A program made the position numbers and the translations under genes. A model generated the notes under the pieces. It did not search any database, was not told where the DNA came from, and saw only the letters and a list, made by a program, of their open reading frames with translations. From positions 62,001 to 126,000 of the forward strand of contig JAZNCN010000005.1 of assembly GCA_045587545.1 (NCBI GenBank): a stretch of DNA of 64,000 nucleotides, in the 5' to 3' direction. Position 1 is the first letter of the stretch; each line of letters begins with the position of its first letter. This stretch comes from Caccoplasma_A sp045587545 (GTDB lineage: Bacteria; Bacteroidota; Bacteroidia; Bacteroidales; G3-4614). This document shows, piece by piece, positions 24,243-33,210 of this stretch.

Positions 24243-25063
24243 TATGGGAATTTAGGGAATTTCTTAAAGTCGGGACTACGTTTCTCCAAAAAGGCATTTT
24301 TACCCTCTTGCGCCTCTTCCATAAGATAGAACATAAGGGTTGCATCTCCTGCCAACTCCATAAGGCCGTGTTGTCCGTCAAGTTCGGCATTTAATGCACG
24401 TTTTATCATACGTATTGCCATAGGTGAACGTTGTAGTATTGTTTCGCACCACTCAACTGTTTCATCTTCTAAGCGGTCAAATGGCACTACTTTATTTACC
24501 AATCCAATCTCCTCTGCCTCTTTTGCTGAGTATTGACGGCATAAGAACCATATTTCGCGAGCCTTCTTTTGTCCTACACATCGTGCAAGATATGACGAAC
24601 CAAATCCGCCATCAAAACTTCCTACTTTGGGTCCTGTTTGTCCAAATCGCGCATTCTCCGATGCTATTGACAAATCGCATACTACATGCAAAACGTGTCC
24701 GCCACCAATGGCATATCCGTTTACCATTGCTATTACAGGTTTTGGCAGTGAACGGATAGCCTTATGCAAATCTAACACGTTTAAACGAGGCACACCGTCT
24801 TTGCCTATATAGCCTCCCAATCCCTTTACGTTTTGGTCTCCACCCGAACAGAATGCTTTATCTCCTGCTCCTGTAAGTATTACAACTCCTATATCGGCAC
24901 GTTGGCGACAGATTGATATTGCATCTAACATCTCGTCGTTGGTTTGCGGACGGAACGCGTTATATACTCTTGGACGGTTTATGGTTATTTTTGCAATTGA
25001 ATTGTAGTACTCAAATTTTATATCTTCATACTCTTTGATTGTTGTCCATTCACGTGTTTGCAT
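24242..25063 (-). CDS. menB: 1,4-Dihydroxy-2-naphthoyl-CoA synthase
   Basis: This 273-residue crotonase-fold protein closes the second ring of the naphthoate. Clear family motifs are Ser-Gly-Gly-Asp-Gln near 72-76 (oxyanion hole region), Asn-Gly-Tyr-Ala-Ile-Gly-Gly-Gly-His near 114-122, and Gly-Ser-Phe-Asp-Gly-Gly-Phe-Gly near 147-154. Length is typical. It lies 5 bp downstream of menD in the operon. Confidence 0.95.
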   Translation of the reverse strand: MQTREWTTIKEYEDIKFEYYNSIAKITINRPRVYNAFRPQTNDEMLDAISICRQRADIGVVILTGAGDKAFCSGGDQNVKGLGGYIGKDGVPRLNVLDLHKAIRSLPKPVIAMVNGYAIGGGHVLHVVCDLSIASENARFGQTGPKVGSFDGGFGSSYLARCVGQKKAREIWFLCRQYSAKEAEEIGLVNKVVPFDRLEDETVEWCETILQRSPMAIRMIKRALNAELDGQHGLMELAGDATLMFYLMEEAQEGKNAFLEKRSPDFKKFPKFP

Positions 25064-25068
25064 ATCGT

Positions 25069-26739
25069 TTATTCTTTAAAATAGTTTCGTAATATTTTAT
25101 CGTTTTCGGTTCGTGGTGTTACCACCTCCATTATTGCTTTACCCGACGAAGCAAAGAATTTTGGGAGCATACTTTTTAGCTCATCTTCTGTTGTTGCCGA
25201 ATAGAAATTGAAAGAGTAGGTTTCGGCAAGCTGTTTAACTTTTACATCGGTTACACACTCAAAATATTGCTCCAACTCAGGAAGAGCCGAAGTACCCGGC
25301 AAGAAACGGAAAATGCCACCTCCCCCGTTTTTCATCACTATGATTTTCAGATTATCAGGTATATCTGCTATTGACAAGGCATTGGAATCGTATTGAAATC
25401 CCATATCTCCCGTTATAAGCAACACCTGTTTTTCTGTTCCACACGCCGCACCTATGGCTGTTGAGGTTGCTCCGTCAATTCCGCTCACACCTCGGTTTGA
25501 TGTAGATTTTAAACAACTATAATTATCAAACAGCTGTGCATAACGGATTGGAGTTCCGTTTGATAGTTGAAGATATGTTTCGGCAGGTATTGAGGGTAAT
25601 ATTATTGAGAATGCTTTCATATCGCTCCAACCTACCGATGCAACATATTTGCTCTTTTTATCTGCTGCCGATTGTGCCAACTCGCACCACATTTGATTGT
25701 AATTTGAACTATTGGGCGTAACCTTATCGGCGATTAAAGCAAAAAGCACAGTGGTTGGCATATCTATTTGGCATGTAAGTGCTGAGAATGTATCAATCTT
25801 CCATTCGCACTCGCTTATATGTATATGCTCTTTTGGCTTATGGGCTCTTATAAAAGTCTTTACCATTTTTGAGACGAGTGAGCCTCCGAATGTTATCAAT
25901 AATTCAGGGGCTGCATCATCTCTGTTAATATCGTTTAACTGTGTAAGTGTACGGTCAATTGTTGTTATTGCCCCCTCTACTCTTATATTTGAGATTGTTT
26001 CGGTAAGCAACACAACTTGAGGCAGTTTTACCAACCGCGATAGCGATTTATTGAGTTCGGCATCGGGCTCGGCAAACGATGCCAACAACATAACTTTTTT
26101 GTATTGTGATATTTTTGTTACCAGCTCTTGTTGTTGCTCAATGCTTATACTCTTTTGTTTTATATATTGTTGGGTTATATCTATATCTAATGGTTCAACA
26201 GGCACCAACTCTGCGAGTGGTTCTCTGAGTGGTACGTTTATATGCACAGGACCTCTATCGGGAGTTAATGCTTTGTCTATTGCAAAAGTTATTTGCTGTA
26301 TGGTATTGGTTTCATCTGCATCATCTCTAACTTCGCATGGCAACGTACACGAATATTTTATATAATTGGCATAGACACTGTTTTGTCTTATGGTCTGGCT
26401 ATCGTTTTGGTCAATTACCTCAGGCTCTCTGTCAGCAGTTATAACAATTAATGGAACATTACGATAATATGCTTCAGCTATTGCAGGGGCATAATTAAGC
26501 ACCGCTGTTCCCGAAGTGCAGACCAATGCAACCGGTTTTGAGATTTGCGCAGATAATCCTAAGGCTACGAAAGCGGCAGAGCGTTCATCAATTATTACTC
26601 TTGATTTAAAATTCTTGTCTCGCGCCACTCCTATTACTATGGGGGTGTTACGCGAACCGGGCGAGATTATAAAATCTTCAACTCCTCGTTGCTTTAATAT
26701 CTCTAAAAGAATTCTAACTTGTTTTTTATCTGTTGTCAT
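25069..26739 (-). CDS. menD: SEPHCHC synthase
   Basis: This thiamine-diphosphate enzyme (about 556 aa from the chosen ATG) joins 2-oxoglutarate and isochorismate. An upstream in-frame start at 26811 would overlap menF by 65 bp and add an atypical basic segment, so the ATG giving Met-Thr-Thr-Asp-Lys-Lys, 7 bp after the menF stop, is preferred. Motifs include Ser-Pro-Gly-Ser-Arg-Asn-Thr-Pro near the N-terminus, Cys-Thr-Ser-Gly-Thr-Ala and the ThDP motif Gly-Asp-Met-Gly-Phe...Asn-Gly-Gly-Gly-Gly-Ile-Phe near 440-475. Confidence 0.93.
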   Translation of the reverse strand: MTTDKKQVRILLEILKQRGVEDFIISPGSRNTPIVIGVARDKNFKSRVIIDERSAAFVALGLSAQISKPVALVCTSGTAVLNYAPAIAEAYYRNVPLIVITADREPEVIDQNDSQTIRQNSVYANYIKYSCTLPCEVRDDADETNTIQQITFAIDKALTPDRGPVHINVPLREPLAELVPVEPLDIDITQQYIKQKSISIEQQQELVTKISQYKKVMLLASFAEPDAELNKSLSRLVKLPQVVLLTETISNIRVEGAITTIDRTLTQLNDINRDDAAPELLITFGGSLVSKMVKTFIRAHKPKEHIHISECEWKIDTFSALTCQIDMPTTVLFALIADKVTPNSSNYNQMWCELAQSAADKKSKYVASVGWSDMKAFSIILPSIPAETYLQLSNGTPIRYAQLFDNYSCLKSTSNRGVSGIDGATSTAIGAACGTEKQVLLITGDMGFQYDSNALSIADIPDNLKIIVMKNGGGGIFRFLPGTSALPELEQYFECVTDVKVKQLAETYSFNFYSATTEDELKSMLPKFFASSGKAIMEVVTPRTENDKILRNYFKE

Positions 26740-26746
26740 TTGATAA

Positions 26747-27793
26747 TCAGCCTTTAATGGTTTTGAGCAGGGTTTGTGCCTTATGCTCTGTTTCGTTCCA
26801 CTCCGCTTCAACTTGCGATTGCGAGGTTAATCCTCCTCCTACATATAGCTGAACTCTGTTTGGAAATATCTCCATACTTCGCAAATTTACAAATAAACTG
26901 AATGTGTTGTTCTCTTCTACCCCTCCTAAATATCCCGAATAGTATCTTCGTGGGCGTTTTTCTGCTTTTGAGATAGCATCTAAAGCTATATTAAGAGGCG
27001 TTCCTGCTACCGCCGGAGTTGGATGCAAAAGAGCTATAAGTTGTTGAGCTTTATCATAAGCGACACCTATTGCGGATATTATATTACATAGATGCTCAAC
27101 GGGACCTGCTACCTTTACAAAGCGTGGAGAGGTAGTTGGTTGTAAACCTATTTTGTTAAACTTATCTATTATATATTCTGCAACAATATGTTGTTCGCGC
27201 TCCTCTTTTGGGGTAAAATCGCGGAGTTCATCTGCTCGGCGTGTTGCTGCCAATGCCATAGTTGTTACACTATCTCCATTATACTCTAAAAGTTTTTCGG
27301 GTGTTGCCCCAATCCATGTTGCTATTTGTGGTACTGAGAATATGTATATATAGGCATTTGTATAGCTCTTACATAACGATAAAAACCATTGGGGAGCCTT
27401 TTCATGTGCCTCAATTTCAAAACCTATAGTGCGAGATAGTACAGCCTTTTGGTATCTTCCATGCTCCATATCTGCTATAAGTTTTGATGCAGACTCTTTA
27501 TATTGAGAGAAATCTATTTCTGTATTCTCTAAGGGGTAAACAACCTCCCGTTTCTGAATATTGACAGGGAAGTTATTTAAGGAATACTCTTGTTTTATGA
27601 ATAGGTTTGGTGTTTCGGCAGTTTGTATAAATGGTGATACAATAAATCCTTTTTCGCCACTTTTATGGTCACACAAAGGGGATAGTTGAAGACCAAACTC
27701 TACATCTTCATCGGGTTTGCGATATGCATAGAATGGCAAATTATTATCTATTGCCACTCTTATCGCCTCCTCTATTTCAATTTGCCTTGTCAT
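26747..27793 (-). CDS. menF: Isochorismate synthase
   Basis: This 348-residue chorismate-binding enzyme converts chorismate to isochorismate and commits it to menaquinone. The family C-terminal motifs are present: Gly-Ala-Thr-Pro-Glu near 162-166, Glu-Glu-Arg-Glu-Gln-His, His-Pro-Thr-Pro-Ala-Val-Ala-Gly-Thr-Pro near 257-266, and Tyr-Ser-Gly-Tyr-Leu-Gly. Entry gene of the men block, 6 bp after rimO. Siderophore-type isochorismate synthases share the motifs, but the men context decides. Confidence 0.92.
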   Translation of the reverse strand: MTRQIEIEEAIRVAIDNNLPFYAYRKPDEDVEFGLQLSPLCDHKSGEKGFIVSPFIQTAETPNLFIKQEYSLNNFPVNIQKREVVYPLENTEIDFSQYKESASKLIADMEHGRYQKAVLSRTIGFEIEAHEKAPQWFLSLCKSYTNAYIYIFSVPQIATWIGATPEKLLEYNGDSVTTMALAATRRADELRDFTPKEEREQHIVAEYIIDKFNKIGLQPTTSPRFVKVAGPVEHLCNIISAIGVAYDKAQQLIALLHPTPAVAGTPLNIALDAISKAEKRPRRYYSGYLGGVEENNTFSLFVNLRSMEIFPNRVQLYVGGGLTSQSQVEAEWNETEHKAQTLLKTIKG

Positions 27794-27799
27794 GGCATT

Positions 27800-29095
27800 T
27801 TAATTGACAGAACCAAATAGTTCGTAATTTGAAGATGATGTTATTTTTGCAGTGTAAAACTCGCCTATTTGCAGAGTTTTTTCTTTTGATATCAAAACTT
27901 CGGGGTCAACTTCGGGAGAGTCAAATTGAGTACGACCTATATAATAATCGTCCTCCTCTCGGTCAATTATAACCTTTAATGTCTGCCCCTCTTTTTGCGC
28001 ATTTATATCGGCAGATATCTCTGCTTGTAATGCCATAAGCCTATCTAAACGATTTTGCTTTACATCTTCGGGGATATCATCTGTATAGTTTTCGGCTGAG
28101 TATGTACCCTCTTCTTCGGAGTAGGTGAATGCTCCCATACGTTCAAAACGGGCAAATTTTACAAACTCCATAAGTTCGGAAAAATCTTGTTCTGTTTCGC
28201 CGGGAAAACCCACCATTAGTGTAGTTCTCAAATGTATACCGGGAACCTCTTTTCGTATGCGTTCAATAAGTTCGTAGGTTTGTTGCTTGGTTACATTACG
28301 GTGCATACGACTTAGCATATTGTCGCTAATGTGCTGTAATGCGATATCAAGGTATTTGCACACTTTACTATTTTGTGCCATTACGGGCAATAGTTCGTAT
28401 GGGAAGTGTGCAGGATAGGCATAGTGCAGGCGTATCCACTCTATACCCTCTACTTTTGATAACTCCTCAACAAGTTTAGGAAGTTGATATGATTTATATA
28501 TGTCTAATCCGTAATATGTAAGGTCTTGCGCAATGAGCTGTAACTCTTTTACTCCCATGGCAGCAAGTCCTTGTGCCTCTTTTACCAAATCTTCAATTGG
28601 ACGCGACTTATATTTACCTGTAATAATAGGTATTGCACAATAGGCACATGATCGATTACACCCCTCGGCTATTTTAAGATAAGCGTAATGCGATGGGGTT
28701 GTAATCTCTCGGCTATTTGCCAAACTCTCATCATACTTACCTCCTACTTCTGCGACTATTTTCTCCCAATCAAACTTTCCGAAAAAGCCATCAACCTCAG
28801 GTATCTCATCAATCAACTCTTTAGTATAGCGTTGCGATAGGCAACCCATTACATAGAGTCGTTTTATTTTTCGTTCTTTTTTGGCGTAGCAAAATTGAAG
28901 AATCATATTTACAGACTCCTCTTTTGCATCGCCAATAAACCCACATGTATTTATAACAACTATCTCGCCTTTAACATCGTTTGAATCGTGATACACCTCG
29001 TAGCCCAACGAACTGAACTGCTTCATCAGTTTTTCAGAGTCAACAAGGTTCTTTGAGCAACCGAGTGTTATTATATCAATGCGGTTCTTTTGCAT
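27800..29095 (-). CDS. rimO: Ribosomal protein S12 methylthiotransferase
   Basis: This 431-residue protein has an N-terminal UPF0004 domain with Cys residues at Gly-Cys-Ser-Lys-Asn, Asn-Thr-Cys-Gly-Phe and Met-Gly-Cys-Leu. It is followed by the radical SAM motif Cys-Asn-Arg-Ser-Cys-Ala-Tyr-Cys near 145-152 and a C-terminal TRAM domain. It methylthiolates an Asp of S12. MiaB is a paralogue, but the Thr-Leu-Gly-Cys-Ser-Lys-Asn start and the ribosomal-gene context favour RimO. It lies 5 bp downstream of ftsY. Confidence 0.94.
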   Translation of the reverse strand: MQKNRIDIITLGCSKNLVDSEKLMKQFSSLGYEVYHDSNDVKGEIVVINTCGFIGDAKEESVNMILQFCYAKKERKIKRLYVMGCLSQRYTKELIDEIPEVDGFFGKFDWEKIVAEVGGKYDESLANSREITTPSHYAYLKIAEGCNRSCAYCAIPIITGKYKSRPIEDLVKEAQGLAAMGVKELQLIAQDLTYYGLDIYKSYQLPKLVEELSKVEGIEWIRLHYAYPAHFPYELLPVMAQNSKVCKYLDIALQHISDNMLSRMHRNVTKQQTYELIERIRKEVPGIHLRTTLMVGFPGETEQDFSELMEFVKFARFERMGAFTYSEEEGTYSAENYTDDIPEDVKQNRLDRLMALQAEISADINAQKEGQTLKVIIDREEDDYYIGRTQFDSPEVDPEVLISKEKTLQIGEFYTAKITSSSNYELFGSVN

Positions 29096-29100
29096 ATTGG

Positions 29101-30060
29101 TTAATCTTTATTGTTAAAGAGTGAATCAACAAAAGCCTTGCGATTAAATGGTTGAAGGTCATCAATACCCTCGCCTAAGCCTATATATTTTACGGGGATT
29201 TTAAATTGGTCTGATATTCCAATTACTACTCCACCCTTTGCTGTTCCGTCAAGTTTTGTTACAGCAAGTGCGTTTATCTCTGTTGCTGCCATAAACTGTT
29301 TTGCCTGCTCAAAAGCATTTTGTCCTGTTGAACCATCTAATACAAGCAATACCTCATCGGGAGCACCGGGGACTACTTTATCCATAACCCTGCGGATTTT
29401 TGAAAGTTCGTTCATCAATCCCACTTTGTTATGAAGACGTCCGGCTGTATCTATGATTACTACATCAGCATCGTTTGCCTTTGCCGAAGATAGTGTATCA
29501 AATGCAACAGATGCAGGATCGCTGCCCATTCCCTGTTTTATAACGGGAACTCCTACTCGCTCGCCCCAAATATCCAACTGCTCAACTGCTGCCGCGCGGA
29601 AAGTATCGGCCGCTCCCAAATATACCTTCTTCCCTGATTTTTTAAATTGATGTGCAAGTTTTCCGATTGTTGTTGTTTTTCCAACTCCATTAACTCCAAC
29701 AACCATTATTACATAAGGGTGACGGTCGGAAGGAAGTTCAAACCCATTACCATCTGTTGTTGAATTTTCAGTAAGAAGTTCAACAATCTCTTCGCGCAAT
29801 ATTGTTTGAAGCTCGGAAGATGACAAATATTTATCGCGCGCAACACGTTTTTGGATACGCTCAATTATACGAAGTGTTGTTTCAATGCCGACATCTGATG
29901 TTATAAGCACCTCTTCCAAATCGTCAAGCAAATCGTCATCAACTGTACTACGACCTGCTACAATATGTGCCAATTTAGAAAAGACTCCTGTTTTTGTCTT
30001 TTCCAATCCCTTATCAAGAGTCTCTTTCTCTTTTTTTGAAAAGAAGTCAAAAAATCCCAT
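29101..30060 (-). CDS. ftsY: Signal recognition particle receptor
   Basis: This 319-residue SRP GTPase has a short basic and helical N-terminal N domain and the G domain with Gly-Val-Asn-Gly-Val-Gly-Lys-Thr-Thr (about 122-130). Also present are Asp-Thr-Phe-Arg-Ala-Ala-Ala, Asp-Thr-Ala-Gly-Arg and Thr-Lys-Leu-Asp-Gly-Thr-Ala-Lys-Gly-Gly. It docks SRP-ribosome complexes to the membrane. It follows the ribosomal proteins and DUF4295 on the minus strand, separated by a hairpin. Confidence 0.95.
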   Translation of the reverse strand: MGFFDFFSKKEKETLDKGLEKTKTGVFSKLAHIVAGRSTVDDDLLDDLEEVLITSDVGIETTLRIIERIQKRVARDKYLSSSELQTILREEIVELLTENSTTDGNGFELPSDRHPYVIMVVGVNGVGKTTTIGKLAHQFKKSGKKVYLGAADTFRAAAVEQLDIWGERVGVPVIKQGMGSDPASVAFDTLSSAKANDADVVIIDTAGRLHNKVGLMNELSKIRRVMDKVVPGAPDEVLLVLDGSTGQNAFEQAKQFMAATEINALAVTKLDGTAKGGVVIGISDQFKIPVKYIGLGEGIDDLQPFNRKAFVDSLFNNKD

Positions 30061-30088
30061 AAATTTTAGAAGATTACTGATAATGACA

Positions 30089-30127
30089 AAAGGCTGTCGG
30101 GGTGTTTATAGCACTCCAACAGCCTTT
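30089..30127 (-). terminator. Hairpin between DUF4295 gene and ftsY
   Basis: AAAGGCTGT/ACAGCCTTT (30089-30097, 30119-30127) plus inner GGGGTG/CACTCC pairs make a strong stem. On the minus strand it is followed by TTTGTC. It may separate or attenuate ribosomal-protein transcription from ftsY. Confidence 0.65.
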
Positions 30128-30146
30128 ATATTTTATTGTAGATAAC

Positions 30147-30299
30147 TTATTTTGCAAGTTTCTCGTTTACTTTCTCATTAGGTACCATCTCCTCTTCGAA
30201 GATATATGCACCAGTTTTAGGAGACTTTACCATTTTAATTACTTTTGAGTAGGTACGTCCCTCACCTTTTTGCAATGATGCGACTGTTTTCTTTGCCAT
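30147..30299 (-). CDS. DUF4295 small protein of the ribosomal cluster
   Basis: This 50-residue basic protein begins Met-Ala-Lys-Lys-Thr-Val-Ala-Ser-Leu-Gln and ends Asn-Glu-Lys-Leu-Ala-Lys. Sequence and place (after rpmG, before ftsY) match the DUF4295 family that Bacteroidetes encode with L28/L33. It lies 7 bp after rpmG. It is probably ribosome-associated; the function is not established. Confidence 0.88.
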   Translation of the reverse strand: MAKKTVASLQKGEGRTYSKVIKMVKSPKTGAYIFEEEMVPNEKVNEKLAK

Positions 30300-30306
30300 A
30301 TCTTAA

Positions 30307-30495
30307 TTATTTAATCTCTTTATGAACTGTTACTCTTTTTAAGATAGGATTGTATTTTTTAAGTTCCAACCTCTCGGTGGTATTCTTACGGTTCTTTGTA
30401 GTAATATAACGTGAAGTTCCGGGCATTCCGCTCTCTTTGTGCTCGGTACACTCAAGTATTACTTGAACTCTGTTACCTTTAGCTTTCTTTGCCAT
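30307..30495 (-). CDS. rpmG: 50S ribosomal protein L33
   Basis: This 62-residue basic protein has the L33 pattern Arg-Val-Gln-Val-Ile-Leu-Glu-Cys-Thr-Glu, Tyr-Ile-Thr-Thr-Lys-Asn-Arg-Lys-Asn-Thr and Leu-Lys-Lys-Tyr-Asn-Pro. Only one of the zinc-binding Cys residues is present, as in the zinc-free form. It lies 22 bp after rpmB. Confidence 0.95.
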   Translation of the reverse strand: MAKKAKGNRVQVILECTEHKESGMPGTSRYITTKNRKNTTERLELKKYNPILKRVTVHKEIK

Positions 30496-30517
30496 ATCTG
30501 ATTCTTACTTTTTAAAA

Positions 30518-30751
30518 TTAAATAAAACCTTTTTGGGCAGCTTGCTTCAATGCTGCATCAAGACCAATTTTGTTAATTAAACGAAGGCCTGCAGCTGATA
30601 CGTTGAGGTCAATCCAACAATCCTGCTCAACCCAGTAAAACTTCTTTGTAAACAAGTTGACATTGAATCTTCTCTTTGTACGTCTTTTAGAGTGAGATAC
30701 ATTATTGCCAACCAACGCTTGCTTTCCGGTAATTTGACAAATTTTTGACAT
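30518..30751 (-). CDS. rpmB: 50S ribosomal protein L28
   Basis: This 77-residue protein begins Met-Ser-Lys-Ile-Cys-Gln-Ile-Thr-Gly-Lys and carries Asn-Asn-Val-Ser-His-Ser-Lys-Arg-Arg-Thr-Lys-Arg, the L28 core. It is the first gene of the long minus-strand operon leading to ftsY, rimO and the menaquinone genes. Confidence 0.95.
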   Translation of the reverse strand: MSKICQITGKQALVGNNVSHSKRRTKRRFNVNLFTKKFYWVEQDCWIDLNVSAAGLRLINKIGLDAALKQAAQKGFI

Positions 30752-31045
30752 CTTATTATACTGTTTTTATTAATTTCAACACCTATTCAAAACAGAGTGC
30801 AAAATAAACAAATTTTATTCACTTCACCAAATTTTAGCATAGCAAATTGCAAGACAGTACAAATTTTGCCTGCAAACTGATGAAATTCAGAGCGTTTAGT
30901 AAGCATCATTCAAACACTCCAACGAAGAAAATATTGATTTATTTAACCCCTGAACTATATTCAGATATTGTTTTCGGGTGCAAAGATACAACTTTTTGGC
31001 GTAATATTATAATTTATAATAACTTTTTATTGCTAAATTTATAAC
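30752..31045 (-). promoter_or_regulatory. Upstream region of rpmB with candidate promoter
   Basis: A -7-like TATCTTTG lies on the minus strand at 30981-30988, with no clear -33. That would give a leader of about 220 nt, long enough for regulatory structure, although I find no strong stem. I see no convincing gene in this stretch. Confidence 0.4.
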
Positions 31046-31078
31046 AAAATGGCAGAAAGAGTTGCTATCTGCCATTTT
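31046..31078 (-). terminator. Terminator of the LamG lipoprotein gene
   Basis: An 11-bp perfect stem AAAATGGCAGA/TCTGCCATTTT with an 11-nt loop lies just after the gene's stop codon. Confidence 0.75.
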
Positions 31079-31096
31079 ATGTTTTTATTACGAAAT

Positions 31097-31984
31097 TTAT
31101 TTGCCTATACCAAAAGTGAATGGTCTAACCTGTAAGCCAACAGAATAAATATACTCTTTATTCCTTTCTGTATCCACTTCGGTATGAGTCTCTATCTCAT
31201 ACATGGTTGCTTTTACACCTGAGCTATTGTCTGAAAGCATAAATCCCTCAGAATCGATATTTGAATTCTTTTCAAAATCCCAATATGCACATAGTGCCGG
31301 ATCGTGCAATAATGGAGCACTCATACACTCTTGTACTTCTGATTCTGATAGAGCCTTAGTATATATTTGCACCTTATCAATATAAGCATTTAACGGGGCT
31401 CTGTTTTGGGCATATCCGCCTATCAATAACACCATTTTATTATCATAAGAGTCATTGTAAGTAGCACTCTCAGGGGTCTCATATATTAAATTGCCATTTA
31501 TATATGCTTTTACCTCTCGTTTATTTGTATAATCAAATACAAATGTAAAGTTATACCATTGAGCTTCTGTAAAATCATACGAAACAAATGGAAAAGCCCA
31601 ATATGGATTACTATATACATTATCAACAGTGATGGATAATCCTTCACTGTTTTTATTAAAGCGTCCGGGTCCTATATTAGCCCATATCCAACCAAAATCA
31701 CTATCAAGAATCGAAGCTTTTACATCTCTGATACTAAATAGAGTTGTTCCCTCTGTCAAATGATTGAACTCTTTAGCATTCACCCAAAATGACAACGAGA
31801 ATTTTAATTCATTACCAATGCCATCAACATCTTTAAGAGGTATTCCAAAGGCATATTTGTTAAGATCAACGCCTTGTGCTATCTCCGGAACTTTTCCTTT
31901 TTCATCATCAATATCATTATTATTTTCACAACCTACAAATAACAATGACAATAGCAACACTGTAAATAATTTAATTGCTTTCAT
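31097..31984 (-). CDS. LamG-domain surface lipoprotein
   Basis: This 295-residue protein has a signal peptide and lipobox (Leu-Phe-Val-Gly-Cys, C19), then Glu-Asn-Asn-Asn-Asp. A concanavalin-like LamG_3 domain follows (about 45-265), with Phe-Ser-Leu-Ser-Phe-Trp-Val-Asn-Ala and the late Asp-Lys-Val-Gln-Ile-Tyr-Thr-Lys-Ala-Leu-Ser motif found in these lectin-like domains. It is probably a carbohydrate- or protein-binding surface protein. It is not next to a SusCD pair. Confidence 0.75.
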   Translation of the reverse strand: MKAIKLFTVLLLSLLFVGCENNNDIDDEKGKVPEIAQGVDLNKYAFGIPLKDVDGIGNELKFSLSFWVNAKEFNHLTEGTTLFSIRDVKASILDSDFGWIWANIGPGRFNKNSEGLSITVDNVYSNPYWAFPFVSYDFTEAQWYNFTFVFDYTNKREVKAYINGNLIYETPESATYNDSYDNKMVLLIGGYAQNRAPLNAYIDKVQIYTKALSESEVQECMSAPLLHDPALCAYWDFEKNSNIDSEGFMLSDNSSGVKATMYEIETHTEVDTERNKEYIYSVGLQVRPFTFGIGK

Positions 31985-32179
31985 ATCACATAGGGTTTAG
32001 GAGTTATTTTTTACAAAAATAATTACAAAACGTAGTTTTACCCCCCCCATATGTTAATTTTTATTAAATACGGTATAACTTCCTGAAGATATGAGAGTTA
32101 GGAGATGTTTAGAGATTAGAAACGAGAAGATAAAAGTATAATAACCATAAACTAACAACTGATAGCTGATAGCAGGCTA

Positions 32180-33109
32180 CTAATAATTAGATAGTGCTAT
32201 ATTCACATTTGTCATATACTTCTCTATTGTTGAGGATTTTAGTATCGCCTTTTTCTCGCGCTTTAGCATATCGGGCAGAAGGTACTCCCAATAGGGTTTC
32301 ATTTTACTTAAAAACTGTGTATTTCCGAGCAAGCGAGGTGATAACTCCCCATACATTGCATTGTGCATTGTTTTTACAAGTATCCGTTTCTCCTTGTGCG
32401 TAAACTCCCTATTCTCTTTATACTCTTGCGCCAATGCGGGGTTTGCAAGCAAACCTCGTCCTAACATTACGGCTTCTACATTAGAAAATTGCTCCTCAAT
32501 ACGTTTAATATCTGACAATGTGTTTATATCTCCATTATATATTATAGGGTGTTTACACTCGTTATAAAAATTGGCAAATTCTTCTATATCTACCTCCTTT
32601 TTATATTGTTCTACTCCCAAACGAGGGTGCATGGTTATACTATTTAAGGGAGCTTTGTTTAATATAGGCATTAAAGTGCGCCACTCTTCTTTGTTCTCCC
32701 AGCCCAAACGCATCTTTACAGAGAATGAGATATCGGTGTTTTGTACAACTTCTTGCATTAACTCTTGTACCTTTTGAGGATATGGTAATATTCCTGCTCC
32801 TCGCTTACGTTTTGCTTGTAGTATAAATGAGCAACCCATATTTATATCCACTCTTTTATATCCCTCACTACGTAGCAGTTGCAAAAGCGGCTGCATCTCT
32901 TCGGGTGTTGAGGCTATTATTTGTGGCACAAGGTTTGGCACACTATTGTTTTTACGTTCAATATCACGAATATCTTTATTGCGTATTTCACTTCGTTCAT
33001 ATCGCAAAAATGGCGTATAGTAAGCATCTATACCTCCAAAAACCGAATTGTGTATATTACGCCATACCGCCTCGGTGTACCCCTGTAATGGTGCTGAATA
33101 TATTTTCAT
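32180..33109 (-). CDS. dus: tRNA dihydrouridine synthase
   Basis: This 309-residue TIM-barrel FMN enzyme reduces uridines in tRNA. The N-terminal Ala-Pro-Leu-Gln-Gly-Tyr-Thr, Asp-Ile-Asn-Met-Gly-Cys (catalytic-loop Cys), Lys-Met-Arg-Leu-Gly, Thr-Met-His-Pro-Arg and Val-Met-Leu-Gly-Arg-Gly motifs are all present. The catalytic Cys loop has Ser-Phe-Ile-Leu-Gln in place of the common Pro. The subfamily (DusA/B/C) is unclear. Confidence 0.88.
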   Translation of the reverse strand: MKIYSAPLQGYTEAVWRNIHNSVFGGIDAYYTPFLRYERSEIRNKDIRDIERKNNSVPNLVPQIIASTPEEMQPLLQLLRSEGYKRVDINMGCSFILQAKRKRGAGILPYPQKVQELMQEVVQNTDISFSVKMRLGWENKEEWRTLMPILNKAPLNSITMHPRLGVEQYKKEVDIEEFANFYNECKHPIIYNGDINTLSDIKRIEEQFSNVEAVMLGRGLLANPALAQEYKENREFTHKEKRILVKTMHNAMYGELSPRLLGNTQFLSKMKPYWEYLLPDMLKREKKAILKSSTIEKYMTNVNIALSNY

Positions 33110-33210
33110 ATTTACAAAGATAGGTTATTTTTGAATATTTACTAACTTTGCAATAACCGCTAATATACTTTCACTCGCTGTGAAAATATAATAGGACCAT
33201 TTTTATATTT

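Noticed and set aside
25069..26811. MenD start at 26811
   Set aside because: It would overlap menF by 65 bp and add a basic segment absent from the family; the ATG at 26739 fits better.
32041..32179. AT-rich gap with TAACAACT-like short repeats before dus
   Set aside because: Low-complexity sequence only; no consistent unit, ORF or hairpin strong enough to report.
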